64,000 bases of DNA from Hypomesus transpacificus (GCF_021917145.1 NC_061063.1:9972763-10036762), one strand, 5' to 3'; shown: positions 1 to 11,461, counted from the first letter of the stretch. Program-made: numbers and translations. Notes: generated by a model not told the origin, from the sequence alone.

Positions 1-138
1 TACAACCACACACACACACACACCACACACATACACACACACACACACACCACACACACACCATACACACACACACCATACACACACCATACACACACAC
101 ACCATACACACACCACACACACACCACACACACACACA

Positions 139-171
<33 letters not shown>

Positions 172-290
172 CACACACATACAACCACACACACACACAC
201 CATACACACACACCACACACACACCACACACACACACACACCATACACATACAACCACACACACCACACACATACACACACATACAGAGA
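1..290. repeat. CA-rich microsatellite block
   Basis: Almost pure alternating CA with interspersed CATACA and CCACACA variants, running from the window edge. No coding content. Confidence 0.95.
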
Positions 291-394
291 TCTGGTGGTA
301 TCCAGTTCAGATGGATCACCTTCTAGGTCTGTTTAGTAATAACATACTGGAGGCCTCCATGTCTGAAGACCCTCTGCTCCAGAAGGTCACCAGC

Positions 395-483
395 CTCACA
401 CACACCCCAGCCCTCACACACACACACACACACACACAGCCCTCACACACACACACACACACACAGAACACACATACCCCAGC

Positions 484-517
<34 letters not shown>

Positions 518-577
518 CACACACACCCCAGCACACACACTCACACAGAACACACACACCCCAGCCCTCACACACAT
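395..577. repeat. CA-rich compound microsatellite
   Basis: Alternating (CA)n tracts separated by short CCCCAGCC and CAGAACA interruptions. The open frames through it are repeat artefacts. The interval 578-735 is plain AT-rich sequence with nothing recognisable. Confidence 0.9.
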
Positions 578-735
578 GGAGTCATGCTAATTAACATCTG
601 TCACACAGATTCACATTGATTTAACATCTTTATCAGATACATAAGTAGTTCTACTGTGTGGTCCTGGGTTCTATAAGAACCAAGTAGTGCTGCTGGTGTA
701 CAGAACTCCTCATATGATGCTAGAGCCTTCTACAG

Positions 736-915
736 CAGTGGTTCTCAACCCTGGTCCTCAAGGTTCCAACACACCTGATTCAAATGAATGGTTGTTAGCA
801 GGCTGCTGCATAACTAGATAACGACCCAATCATTTGAATCAGGTGTGTTGGAGCAGGGAAACATCTAAAACATGCAGGACAGTGGGTACTTGAGGACCAG
901 GGTTGAGAACCACTG
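736..915. mobile_element. hAT-type MITE with 8-bp target duplication
   Basis: A 180-bp non-autonomous DNA transposon. Its ends are inverted repeats starting CAGTGGTTCTCAACCCTGG; most of the element is self-complementary, for example the CACACCTGATTCAAATGA segment against its inverse. It is flanked by a perfect 8-bp duplication TTCTACAG (728-735 and 916-923), the length expected of hAT transposases. It carries no coding sequence and must have been moved in trans. It lies downstream of the minus-strand exon at 1309-1381, so inside that gene's first intron. Confidence 0.9.
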
Positions 916-1308
916 TTCTACAGCATCGGTTCTATTCCTAAAGGTTCCCAGTGAGCCCTGACTGGGGCTACAGTTAGCCATATCCACATCTGATCCGTCC
1001 ATACCAGACAGCTGTGTCAGACCACGGGATGTTTCCTGTTGGTTAGAACGACGCCTTCACCCTGTAGAGTCTACAGAGTAGACTGACGGTGAACACCCAC
1101 GACTCTCTCGCAGCATCGTTCATTACATAAGGCGCTATCTGGACCCTGTTATCCTGTCAACGCATGAGCCGCAAACACAACTCGGTGTTTAAAGCGTGTG
1201 ACTTGCTTGTTCACACATGGTGCTAAAGGAGAGATTTAACTGGATCATTCAGTGACAGAGAAAGTGCATCTTATCGATCTCGATTGGCATCACTACATTA
1301 AAACTCAC

Positions 1309-1381
1309 CAGCGTAAACGGATGAGACCGTGAGATAGCCCAGCACCAGAAATGCCGCCGCAGAAAACCCTTTTTTTCCCAT
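1309..1381 (-). CDS. First coding exon of a secreted or membrane protein (signal peptide), gene continues off the left edge
   Basis: On the minus strand an ATG (1381-1379) opens 24 codons plus one base and stops exactly at a consensus donor GTGAGT (1308-1303). The peptide is a textbook signal sequence: short basic start (MGKKGF), hydrophobic core (SAAAFLVLGYL), then TVSSVYA followed by Gly as a plausible signal-peptidase site. An in-frame TAA lies 18 bases upstream (1399-1397), so the start is well fixed. The sequence behind it is GC- and CpG-rich, as expected of a promoter and 5' UTR. I do not recognise the gene; downstream exons lie outside the window. The call is inference from signal-peptide shape, donor and upstream stop, not homology. 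Confidence 0.6.
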
Positions 1382-1760
1382 CCTCCAAACGATAGTTTAC
1401 ATCCTGCACAGGGAACCGAATATCCCATTTACTTGCGTTAACGGGAGGAACACCTTGATCGGCGGCAGAGTTGTTAGCATTCACGGCCCTGAGACCCGTT
1501 CCTCCCCCGCTCGTCGTGTGTCCGTCTCATTAAATCGCTGCTGGAGCTAAAGTTGGTCGTTGCCGCAGAAACGCCAGACCTTTCTGGAGGAGCAGACACC
1601 GCGCCGCCGCTTCAGCAGGAGGGACAATGCGACAGTCTGCTTGTTGCTACTAACATGTTAGATTCTCCAACTACAGAAAAGCCTCCATGAACGAACACTG
1701 ATGCGCTCGATCCGGCTGCGCGCGCTCAATAAAACATTTGAAAAGAGGAACGCGCGCGCG
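1382..1760 (-). promoter_or_regulatory. Probable 5' UTR and promoter of the minus-strand signal-peptide gene
   Basis: GC- and CpG-richer than the surrounding repeats, including CGCGCGCGCG near 1751 and several CCGCCG runs, directly upstream of the exon at 1309-1381. No TATA box stands out and the transcription start cannot be placed from sequence. Confidence 0.4.
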
Positions 1761-1792
1761 CACGAGGGCTTCAGATAGTACTGCAGAATGAA

Positions 1793-1939
1793 ATCTCTCT
1801 CTCTGTCTCTCTCTCTGTCTCTCTCTCTCTCTGTCTCTCTCTCTGTCTCTCTCTGTCTCTGTCTCTCTCTCTGTCTCTCTCTCTGTCTCTCTCTCTGTCT
1901 CTGTCTCTCTCTCTGTCTCTCTCTCTCTCTCTCTCTCCC
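1793..1939. repeat. CT/CTGT microsatellite
   Basis: Imperfect (TCTC)n with regular TCTGTC interruptions. Low complexity; the Arg/Glu-rich reading frame on the other strand is an artefact. Confidence 0.9.
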
Positions 1940-2340
1940 TCGTCACAATGTTAGTAAATGAGGCCCTCTGTGTCTCTCTACTTCTCCGAGGGAAGTCGGG
2001 GGAACTACAACCCCCTAAGACTGTCCTCCCTGGTGCACGCGCGGCAGTGCCAGCCTGTCAGGTTGCACTTCATCTGATGTAAAAGAGCATGATTTCACCA
2101 GATGTCGCTGAATGCAATTTTAACGAGTTAAAGATATAACTCAGAGATCATGTGGACTGTAGAAGTGACGTAAACTACAGTGTGTGTACAGTAGCCTGTG
2201 TTGTGTTGGGAGGAGAGGAGGAGAAGGAGGAGAGGAGAGGAGGAGATTGAAGGAGAGGAGGGAGGGAGCAGAGTGGCGAAGTGACCACACTTCACTAGAT
2301 GCCAAACTCAATGTAGGACCTCGTCCTCTCCACTGCAATG

Positions 2341-2388
<48 letters not shown>

Positions 2389-2805
2389 GCTTCCCTAAAG
2401 TAGCTGACATCATCACATCTTCTCTCATTCATGAACTTCCTCAGTTCGTCTCTCTACCAACCCTGTGACCTTGGAACCGTAAGAGCGGCCCCATCTCTAT
2501 CCTGACCAGCGGACCTATCTCTATCCTGCACAGAGGCAGCCTTCCCAAAGGAGAAGAGTTGATGGAGAAGAGGGGAGAGGAGGGAAGGAGGAGAGGAGGG
2601 GAGAGGCCCCTCGGATCAAAGCCCCCCTTCCTCCCCTCCTGCCCACCTGAGTATTCGTGAGGGATGGAGGAGGGGCTCTGCAGGTGGAATGAAGGCATTT
2701 TCTAAAGTGGTCTAACTGCAGCATTGGCATCATCTGAGAGGTCGTCCTCCAGAGACAAGCAAAGGTAGAGCACAGGAACTGCTTCTGACGTCAGGTCCTT
2801 TATTT

Positions 2806-2838
<33 letters not shown>

Positions 2839-2865
2839 GTTTCCAGGTGCCCAGTGCTGAGGGTG
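1940..2865. other. Intergenic, no gene seen
   Basis: Contains a purine-rich block (2206-2270), a perfect (CA)n tract (2339-2384), a second GGAGA-rich block (2555-2610) and a short (TC)n (2808-2836). No exon with both splice signals and a recognisable peptide was found. Confidence 0.6.
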
Positions 2866-3165
2866 CAGATCCCTCCCAGCCCTCCCAGCAGACCCTAACC
2901 CTCCCAACAGACGCTAACCCTCCCAACAGACCCTAACCCTCCCAACAGACCCTAACCCTCCCAGCAGACCCTAACCCTCCCAGCAGACCCTAACCCTCCC
3001 AGCAGACCCTAACCCTCCCAGCAGACCCTAACCCTCCCAGCAGACCCTAACCCTCCCAACAGACCCTAACCCTCCCAACAGACCCTAACCCTCCCAACAG
3101 ACCCTAACCCTCCCAGCAGACCCTAACCCTCCCAGCAGACCCTAACCCTCCCAGCAGACCCTAAC
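2866..3165. repeat. 20-bp minisatellite containing CCCTAACCCT
   Basis: Around 15 tandem units of the form CAGACCCTAACCCTCCCARC, alternating AGCAG and AACAG variants. The CCCTAA core resembles telomere repeat but the unit is longer and regular. Confidence 0.9.
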
Positions 3166-3250
3166 CCAGCAAAGGAGAGAAGCAGGTACAGTAGATGAGA
3201 GAGACCCACACACTCATACACACATTTACTCACACACACACACTCACACA

Positions 3251-3332
3251 CAGGAATCGAATTGGCAACCTTCAGATTACTAGCCCGATGCTCTACCCGC
3301 TCAGCCACCTGCTCAGCCACCTGACTCCCCTA
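3251..3332 (-). mobile_element. tRNA-derived SINE head
   Basis: On the minus strand the sequence has a tRNA-like promoter: box A region GTGGCTGAGCGGGTAGAGC and a box B-like GCCAATTCGATTCC about 40 bases later, preceded by GGGGAGTCAG. The box A segment GTGGCTGAGC is locally duplicated. It fades into a CA tract, so only the head is preserved. A true tRNA gene is rejected because no cloverleaf acceptor stem can be paired. Confidence 0.65.
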
Positions 3333-4183
3333 AGAGTACATGTAGAGAGCGTTTGAAACGGCTCATGGTGATGGAGCGAATATCAGCCATTATTCATTAG
3401 CTCCTCCATTGAAACGTTTCAGAATAAACTGCTATCAGAGGGAAAAGAAGATGGTCCTTGTGTTGATTTAGACACACTCAAGGGAGAAGTGGATCAAAAT
3501 TAGGCCCACAACTTGGTTTAAAACCCATTTAGTTTTTTTAGTTTTCAAACTGGAGAGGGATATGAACAGAATGTAGAACAGGTTTGTACACCGTTAAGAT
3601 GTTGTGTTCAACTCATTTAACAGAAGCATCTCTAAGTGAGCAGTGTCTAAGGCTGAGAAAGACTTAACATGTTTATCAGGCATTTCATCAACAAGAACAC
3701 AGATATAAATATGTATGCATATGTGTTTATTTAATGTTATATGAATGTATTAGTCTCATGTCTGTATGTTTTTTTATTTCTTTCATTTTTCATTATCATT
3801 TAATTCCGTTAAGTAAAACTACTGAAGTACTGGTGTGCTCTTTGAGCTCATGAACATGAAGCCAAATGTTCAAATGTCGATTTGGCTTCAGTCACGCAGA
3901 CTGTACACGTGTCTGAAACAGGAAGTGATTGGGAATACGTTCACAGCTGGGCCATCTGTTGCCATGGATCCCTGCTCAGGACTGGAGGACTGAGGGCTCT
4001 CTGGCGGTCATGGTAACATACTGCGCTTAGCAACAGCTGGGGTCCAACACAGACACAGACCACACAGTACAGACACACACACACACCACACACACAACTG
4101 AAACAGACACTTGCAGGCATTAGTTGAAGTATATTTGTCACATCATGCTGGTGTGGATGAATAATCTTCTCTTCATGACAAGC

Positions 4184-4221
<38 letters not shown>

Positions 4222-4682
4222 GGCTTGCGAGCTGTTGGGCTGTTTTAACATAACTTTGTGAAATAGCTGAAGTGAGGCAGATATGTTTCAGATTAATTTG
4301 CCCTCATGTTGGCCTAGAAACCTACCAAACAACAAAACGGACGTTGTTGATTGGATTGTCTCCAGGGGGTATTCCAGAGAGCAGGTTATGCAACATAACC
4401 GGGTAAGTTAACCCACCAGCACACAATGTTGCAGCATCCTACTGGTGAGTGTTGCTGGGTGTCAGCTGGGGAGTTAACTTAACAGGGTATGTCACATGAC
4501 CTGCTTTCGGGAATACCCCCCTGGTGTTTGTGGTGTGTCAGACTATTAACAGTTATGAGTGCAGTATCCACCCTGAACAGCAAGTGGCGATGTTGCACTG
4601 TAGAAAACACCTTCAATCCTCCCAGACTCCAGCAGAGGAAATCCTCTCTCCATGCTGCTCACACCCCGCTTCAGATGGTACT
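3333..4682. other. Intergenic, nothing recognisable
   Basis: Ordinary AT-rich sequence with a (GT)n tract at 4182-4219 and a CA stretch near 4072-4096. No supported exon on either strand. Confidence 0.6.
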
Positions 4683-4701
4683 CTCACACACCCTCACACA
4701 C

Positions 4702-4777
<76 letters not shown>

Positions 4778-4809
4778 ACACACAGAGGAGCAGTCAGGCT
4801 CTCACACAC

Positions 4810-4849
<40 letters not shown>

Positions 4850-4903
4850 ACTGAGACACACAGAGACACACAGAGACACACAGAGGAGCAGTCAGGCTCT
4901 CAC

Positions 4904-4938
<35 letters not shown>

Positions 4939-4990
4939 GAGACACACAGAGACACACAGAGGAGCAGAGTCAGGCTCACACACACACACG
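4683..4990. repeat. Compound CA minisatellite
   Basis: (CA)n tracts alternate with a repeated GAGACACACAGAGGAGCAG segment (three copies, near 4774, 4870 and 4951), a nested higher-order pattern. Long His/Thr frames are artefacts. Confidence 0.9.
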
Positions 4991-5552
4991 GTGCACATGC
5001 ATGTTAAGCTTACCCAGTTTTCCAGATGAGTGGGAGACCATTACCATGGAAACACATGTCATACAGCCCGGTCTTCTGTACCACATATAACGTTTCTCTT
5101 TCTCTCTACCTCTCTCTCTCTACCTCTCTCTCTCTCTCTGGGTGTGGTGGTGGGGGGAGGGGCTAGAGAGTCAGACTGTGTGAAAAGGTGAGTTCGACAT
5201 GGACTGCGTCTGCATGAAACGACCAGCGAGAGTAGCCTCTTGCAGTCGGGCAGGAGTTAAAAACGGCTCTGTGAAGTCGGATATTCCAGCTTCTCGTGGT
5301 TTTCTGTGTTGACGTCAGTCATGGCCGATCAAGCGCTGTTTGCTTATTTTACTTATAAATGTTTTTATTTATATTTAACGCACCTATTGTGATGCCAGTC
5401 TGGATCTGAACAATGCTCATCCCACATCTCAGGCTGAGCCGAAGCCAAGCTCCCCCTCTTCCTCCGCTACAGGGTTAGGGTTAACCCTACAGGTCACAGG
5501 GTTAGGGGTTAACCCTACAGGTCTCAGGGTTAGGGTTAACCCTACAGGTCAC

Positions 5553-6120
5553 TAGCCTGGTCCTAACCAGACTCTCGTACATTTCATTTGTGCAGAGAGT
5601 CTGGCCTCGCTCCATTGACAAGCGTTGACTTCCTTGTAGGCGGGTACTCTGTTGAAGTTTAAAACTATTGGATCTGCCCAGAGCCACTCTGATCTGCCAT
5701 AACCAATCGCTAGCGTTCGCCTTAGCCGATTCCTTTACCACTACTGTAACAGAGCTAGCTGCCGTAGCTGGAAAATCAAACTGTTACCGAAACCCGTGAG
5801 GGGGAGGACCACAACATCATGGCTACCAACAAAACTCAGCAAAACTTGTTCTTGCTCCGGCTTTAGTTTATAGATATTTGGCAGTGTTGCCACAACGGAC
5901 CGAATGGCTTTGCTCGCATCTTTCTCCGCCGCCATTACGGAACTACAACACTAAATAACGCACAACATCAACGTCATCGTTCTCAGCCACTCCCTCTGTT
6001 CGCTGATTCGCCGGTAGAAAATCAACCTTCAAAATCTGACTTACGTACCCAATGGCCAGACATAGTACAGAAGCAAAATCCAAATTGAGCGCAAGTACGT
6101 AGGAGGGCAGAGCCAGGCTA
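5553..6120. mobile_element. MITE carrying a helicase-like fragment, 9-bp flanking duplication
   Basis: Ends are short inverted repeats TAGCCTGG...CCAGGCTA, and the element is bracketed by ACAGGTCAC on both sides (5544-5552, 6121-6129). Part of that duplication could come from the host tandem repeat, so the exact target-site length (8-9 bp) is uncertain. Internally it carries a degenerate helicase-like reading frame on the minus strand. There is no transposase. Confidence 0.75.
5741..5935 (-). pseudogene. RecQ/DEAD-like helicase N-terminal fragment inside a MITE
   Basis: A 64-codon minus-strand frame beginning ATG at 5935. It contains KLKPEQEQVLLSF, like the Q/motif 0 region of RecQ-type helicases, followed by VVVLPLTGFGNSLIFQL, which lines up with a Walker A (usually PTGxGKSL). 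The lysine essential for ATP binding is replaced by Asn and the Pro by Leu, and the frame ends shortly afterwards, so it cannot encode a working helicase. It is probably a captured gene fragment carried by the element. The homology is by motif recognition only. Confidence 0.5.
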
Positions 6121-6190
6121 ACAGGTCACAGGGTTAGGGTTAAATCTACAGGTCACAGGGTTAGGGTTAACCCTACAGGTCACAGTAAAG

Positions 6191-6675
6191 GTCAGCACAA
6201 CCCTCTGGCACCTCTCTTTCATCTACGGTTTCACCAACCCCCCCTCCCCCATTGCCTCCAGCCACGAGCATGTCACACTCACTCCCTCTCTCCTTCATTC
6301 CCTCACTCTTTCTCTCAGTCTCCGACTATTTTGTCGGACCCTTTGAGAGCCTGACAGGTGAAAGCAGGCCATGGTGAAAGGTGAGAGAGATAAAGATTGT
6401 AGACGGAGTGAAAGATGGATAGATAGCATTTTTTACGGAAGAGTTTGGAATCTGTTTCACAAAGTAGCTTCATCATCAAACATCATGACCACATCTGTGA
6501 TCCATGCTCTGCAGGCTAATCAGCGGAGTCTGATGGAATGGATTAGCTCGTCAGGAATGCATGACTAAGACCCCGGAGGATTGAGACCCGATTGGAAGAT
6601 CGATTAGTTGTGTCTGTGAGGAGTTGCAGCAAGGCTGATAACCCTGTCATCAGTTATCTTGGAGCTAAACTCTGT
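6191..6675. other. Intergenic, no gene seen
   Basis: A 65-codon open frame at 6371-6568 has no recognisable domain and no clear splice context. The last 40 bases (from about 6636) are a near copy of sequence on the far side of the next element. Confidence 0.5.
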
Positions 6676-9600
6676 GGGCCTCATGTACGTACATTTGCAA
6701 ACGTAGCGTTATTAGTGCCATGGCCAACACGCAGAAAGCGCACGCTGTGATACTTCAGTCAAAGAACTTATATTGACAAGCAGTGAAAGCCAATAGAACG
6801 CTCCATTGCAACACCAGTGCCCAGTAGCAGCGCTACGTTTCTGAAAGTTTGGGGTGAAATCGACTTAGCAGTCCACTAGCTTGCTGTCGCTTTTTGCTTT
6901 TTTTTTTTTTCTGTCGATATTTTGGCAATATCTGCGGCTCTGTAAAAAATTAATGATGACAACACAGAATAACAAAATCACTAGACTAGTGATCATCAAA
7001 TCCCTTTAACAGTTTATTTCACAAGTCTTCAACGTCAAAGTCTTCCACTTTTTTTCCACAAAAAAAGTTTGGTTTGAAATTCTTTAAAGGGGTCTTTTTT
7101 TGGGGGGTATTTCACACTGTTCCTTAAGGTGTCCGAATAGGGTACATAACATTGGTTGGGCTGAAAATGGTCTGGGTGCTGTTCTATGACCTCTGGTAAT
7201 TCCTCTGAAATTTTCCCGGGAAAAAACGCTAGGTTTTCTCTTTTAACGGTCATTAATATTTAGATGAGCTGCGCACTGGTTTTCACTGAGTGAAGCTGCG
7301 GAGGAGGAACGCAACACGGCCTACAGCACTCGCTGAAACACCGAAGGTGTAGACGGAGACTTGAAATAAAAACGTACAAATAAATGTATTGTGTCTACAT
7401 AACACTGTTTTTAACAGTTTGACTAGATATCATTTGAAATGATAACGTTGGTTGTTTCCCACTTCCAGGGGGCGGTTCTACACGGGGGCCTATAGGGGCC
7501 AGTGACTCTGTAAAAATGGCCCTGCCCCCCCTGTGGCCCCTTGAGCTGACATTAAAACCATGTAAAGAACGTTTTTTTCTTTTTTTCTTTTTTACACATT
7601 TTTCTTCTTCTAGTAGTCTAGTAGAGAAACATATCAAGCTGAGGAGCTGGAAGAGGGAGAGCCAGAGCCTTCTTTTGTCAAAGCAAACTGGGTCGACTTA
7701 TGTGGGTAGAACGTTACAGCTTAGCAACCAAACTATATCATAATTAAACTCAGATTCAGTTAGCTAGATATCTTGCTGAAAAATAACCTGACAAAGATCT
7801 GGACAAACATGCATCGTGAATTGTAGATTTACATGTAACACGGGTTATTTATTCGAATGAAACACATGAACATGAAATAACGCGTTAGCCCCATTGCCAA
7901 TAAACGAAATCATCACACATTCTACCTAGACTATGCTCTTGCGTTAGCAAGCTAAGCTAGTTTACATGCCTAACGCTACAGTCTAGGTGTTTTCGCTATG
8001 TAGCTGTTCTTGCATTCGTTGCCCAACGCTACAGTCTAGGTGTTTTCGCTATCTAGTTAGCTGTGCTTGGATTCCTTGCAAATCAGCGTTAATAAAAAGC
8101 AGATGAGCTAGAGTCTTGCTAACAACGATTCGACGGGCATGGCTGATGTATGCCGTAGCTCTAGCGTAGAAGATTCCTGAGCAGTTCGACCCTCAATTAC
8201 ATATTTGCTCGAACCATTTCACCAAGGACGGTTTTGAAAACCGTAAATTTAAAGCAGGATTTGCTATGAAGCTGTTGCTCAAAAAAGAGGTGCATTCCGA
8301 CCTTATGTTCATCACAACCGCAACAGTTATTAGCAATGCTAACGTATCCTGTATCTTGCACCTGCCTTTCTCCAGTTCTTTCAAATAGATAATCTAGACA
8401 GGCGTTAGCAATAGGCTAGACTGCTATTCGGTTTCAGACAATTTTTTCGGAAGCTTCCCTTCTCATGCTGACTACAGCTAGTCTAGCTAGAGTCATTTGC
8501 TAAGTAAGGTACGCTATGTTGATGTGTTTTGAAACATATTTCGCATTCTACCTATGCTAGATACAGGAGACGTTAGTATTGCTAATAGGCTACTGTTAGC
8601 GACAATGGGGGTAACTCCAGTTGGAATATTCACCCCCAAAATGGCGGCCGCACTACCGAAGCGCCACTTAATGGCTGTTACCAAAAAAGCATCAGAGTTT
8701 CGCCTCTAGTTCTTTATACTCTTTGCTTCAGTTTACGTCGTATGAACCTGCAGAGCCGGAGACCCGGAGAGCTGCAGTTTCAGGACCGCAGTTCTAGGAC
8801 CCTCGTTATGACGTGTCACTAGAGTACCTGACAGCCTACTTGAATGGTTTGGGAGAGGCAAGAAACAAGGAAAAATGGGAAATTTGATAATTCAGAAATG
8901 TATATATTTATTATATATACACAATAACAAACGATAACAATTGCGGTATCACATCCACCCACCCCTCCACCAAATACACCTGCATCGCTCCATCCAACTC
9001 TTCATCATTCCCTCTACCCCATCAACAAGTCTTGAGAGCAACATTTTTAAGGATTTCTAGATTTTTGCGACCACCAAAAGACCAAAAAGAGTGCGACCAA
9101 AGCAGTATTTCCCTATTCTGGCTGCCAGCCGAACTTAGCCCCGCCCACAAGACAATTTGGTCGGGAAGTTCGGTCCGGAGTTGCGCGGTCCGGGAAAAAC
9201 TAATGCCCGAACAAGAGCTGTTCGGAACATTTCAATTGTCTGGGCGGGCTTTATACATGATGGACAGATGATCAACAGTAACGTAATCAACCACGTCACC
9301 AAACAACGCTTGGGTTTAATTCGTTTTCAACAAACAACATATTACGCTGCTCTGATTGGTTGTAGGTTTATCCAATTTAGCAAAGAGGCATTTTTTTCCG
9401 GGTTAGGTTGAAACACGCCCCATACTCACAGCCCAACGGACCGGTTTCAGACTCATTCTGACTGGAATTATCAGTATGACAATGTCAGGCTAGTATTCTC
9501 CACTGACAGTACTTTCTGTCTTGAACTTGGTTGTATGTTTGGCAATCAGTGTAGCTCAGAGGTAAAAGTAGCTAATGTGAATCAAGTGAACCACTCCGGT

Positions 9601-9991
9601 GTTGTGATATGATTTTGACAGCAAAGTTTAAGTTAGCTAGCTAATGTTAACTTTATTGTCCAATTCAAGACACCAGAATTGTTTTATACATAACCACACG
9701 TGACTCAAATTAGCTACTTAAACTCTGATTCTCGTCCATCTTGTTTTGAAACAAGCTAGTCTACATCACCTTCTCTTATTCTTCTTGTTATAATTTAATG
9801 TCAAGCCATAACCTCCATTCACTACTGCAGGAAAATATGGATTATCTTGTTCCGGTCCATGGTTACGCCAGATAAAACAAGGGTCCTGAAACTGCAGCTC
9901 TACGGCTCTGCAGGTACATGCTACTCCGTACTTACGAAACCTGCAGGTCATCGGGTAATCAGCGGCTTTCTACGCCCACTACATGAGGCCC
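6676..9991. mobile_element. Interval bounded by PIF/Harbinger-like terminal repeats, coding capacity lost
   Basis: Begins GGGCCTCATGTA and ends with the exact inverse TACATGAGGCCC (12-bp perfect terminal repeats), with TGT directly outside both ends (6673-6675, 9992-9994), fitting the 3-bp duplications of PIF/Harbinger elements. The same TACATGAGGCCCTGTGT end occurs at 16186-16202. No transposase frame survives; the longest internal frame is 80 codons with no domain. The inside is patchy: a 36-bp tandem duplication near 7968-8062, a CpG-rich ATGGCGGCCGC patch near 8641, and the end of another dispersed repeat (AATGTCAGGCTAG at 9481-9493). It may be one decayed element with nested insertions or two MITEs whose outer ends face each other. 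Confidence 0.45.
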
Positions 9992-11064
9992 TGTGTCTCT
10001 ATTCTGATAACTCTGTCATCAGTTATCTTGGAGCTGATGGTGCCGATAATGGATGACTCGGTAGGCACCTTCCTGCCAAAGTAAATTCCTTGTCTGTTCA
10101 AACGTACATGATTAAAAACCCATTTTGATTAAACCCATTCTGAACTCTGTGTCTCTATTCTGATAACTCAGAATAGAGACACAGTCATCAGTTATCTGTG
10201 TGTAGCAGGGCTGCTATATGTAGCAGGGCTGCTGTGTGAAGGGGGAGCAAAAGCATTCCTCCGCCTGTCGTCTCCTGGGTAACGCTGCCCAGCAGGACCC
10301 TGGTCTCCTGGGTAACGCTGCCCAGCAGGACCTGAGTTAGCATAGAAACCTGACGGGGTAAAACGTGACGCAACAAGTTTCACACCAATCTGGGTCATGG
10401 AGACTGTGTGCACTGTTTATGTGTGTGTGTCCGCCATCTGTCCTGACAAGATTACTGGAGTCAGACAAGAAATCCACAGGGCCAGATTAGATGTGAATAT
10501 AGAGCAGGAGGGAGACAAGGGTGAGGAAGCAGGGAGGAAGACTGAGTCCAAGAATGAAAGGAGAGAAAGAGGGAGAAGACAGAGAGAGAGAGAAAGAAGA
10601 GAGAGAGAGAGATAGAGAGGAAACACAGTCACCTCATGCCCCCCTTTTCTCTCCTAAACACAGTCACCTCATAACCCCCTCCTCTCTCCTAAACACAGTC
10701 ACCTCATTCCCCCCTCCTCTCTCCTAAACACAGTCACCTCATAACCCCCTCCTCTCTCCTAAACAGTCAGAGGAGAGAAACCACTCATCTCTTTTTCTTT
10801 CTTTTGTTAACAGAAAATATAGGCTTTATATGTATATCTGTCAAAAAACACACATGCTGTCTCATTTGGCCTGGGCGTGTGCATGTGTGTGCGTGCTTGC
10901 GTGTGTGTGCGTGTGATGAAGGTAGACTCAAACGTTCACAGCCCTCCTGGGGCTTCAAATGAAAGTCGATTGCATCGCCATGGCAACTGGTTTCCTCTTC
11001 CTCACCCCTGGTTACCTGGGTTGAGTGGCGGCTCCTTTGATCCACACTCAGACTCACGCTCACT

Positions 11065-11106
<42 letters not shown>

Positions 11107-11182
11107 CAGAAACACATGCACACCCACACACACAGTCACACACACACACACACTCACACTAACCTTTTTCTCCACCTTGTCA
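9992..11182. other. Intergenic, short duplications and microsatellites
   Basis: Contains the palindrome at 10147-10184, a 31-bp tandem duplication of CTCCTGGGTAACGCTGCCCA (10270-10332), four copies of an AAACACAGTCACCTCAT unit (10621-10763) and (CA)n at 11068-11102. No supported gene. Confidence 0.6.
10147..10184. repeat. Perfect 16-bp inverted repeat with 6-base loop
   Basis: CTGTGTCTCTATTCTG followed by ATAACT and the exact inverse. The related sequence at 9991-10034 has the left arm but lacks the inverted arm. Confidence 0.9.
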
Positions 11183-11340
11183 GGTGACATTCTCTTTAAG
11201 TCTCCAAAGCTGTTGCCCGGCAACCGTGGAGAACCTTCCCCGGTCCCCATGACAACCACTGATGCACATCCGGGAAGGAAGACGGATTCTTATTTAGACG
11301 CGTTGCCAAGGAGACGAGGAGGACAGAAGCAGAAAGACAG
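11183..11340 (+). other. Candidate exon of an unknown gene
   Basis: A pyrimidine-rich acceptor (CTCCACCTTGTCAG, ending 11182) precedes about 158 bases open in one frame (DILFKSPKLLPGNRGEPSP and on). These end at GACAG before GTGGAG, a weak donor. The composition is unlike the repeats around it, which is why I list it. No family is recognised and no neighbouring exons were found, so it may equally be chance. Confidence 0.2.
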
Positions 11341-11461
11341 GTGGAGCACCTACACCTCACTCTACCTGACATCACCCTGCACCTGTAACCCGTGTGAATC
11401 AGGGAAACTCACTCCTCAGGTATGTAATGGGCTACCCGCGTCAATGAATAACTAGCTTTTC

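Larger units (their letters stand above)
5464..6190. repeat. TTAGGGTTAACCCTACAGGTCACAG repeat interrupted by an insertion
   Basis: Imperfect tandem copies of a TTAGGG/CCCTAA-containing unit occur at 5464-5552 and resume at 6121-6190. The intervening 568 bp is the MITE annotated separately, inserted between two units. Confidence 0.8.

Noticed and set aside
3251-3332. tRNA gene on the minus strand
   Set aside because: Box A and B are present but no 7-bp acceptor stem or intact cloverleaf can be formed; a SINE head explains it.
7035-7253. 72-codon minus-strand frame with a plausible globular composition
   Set aside because: No family recognised, no splice signals of quality, and it lies inside the decayed Harbinger-like interval.
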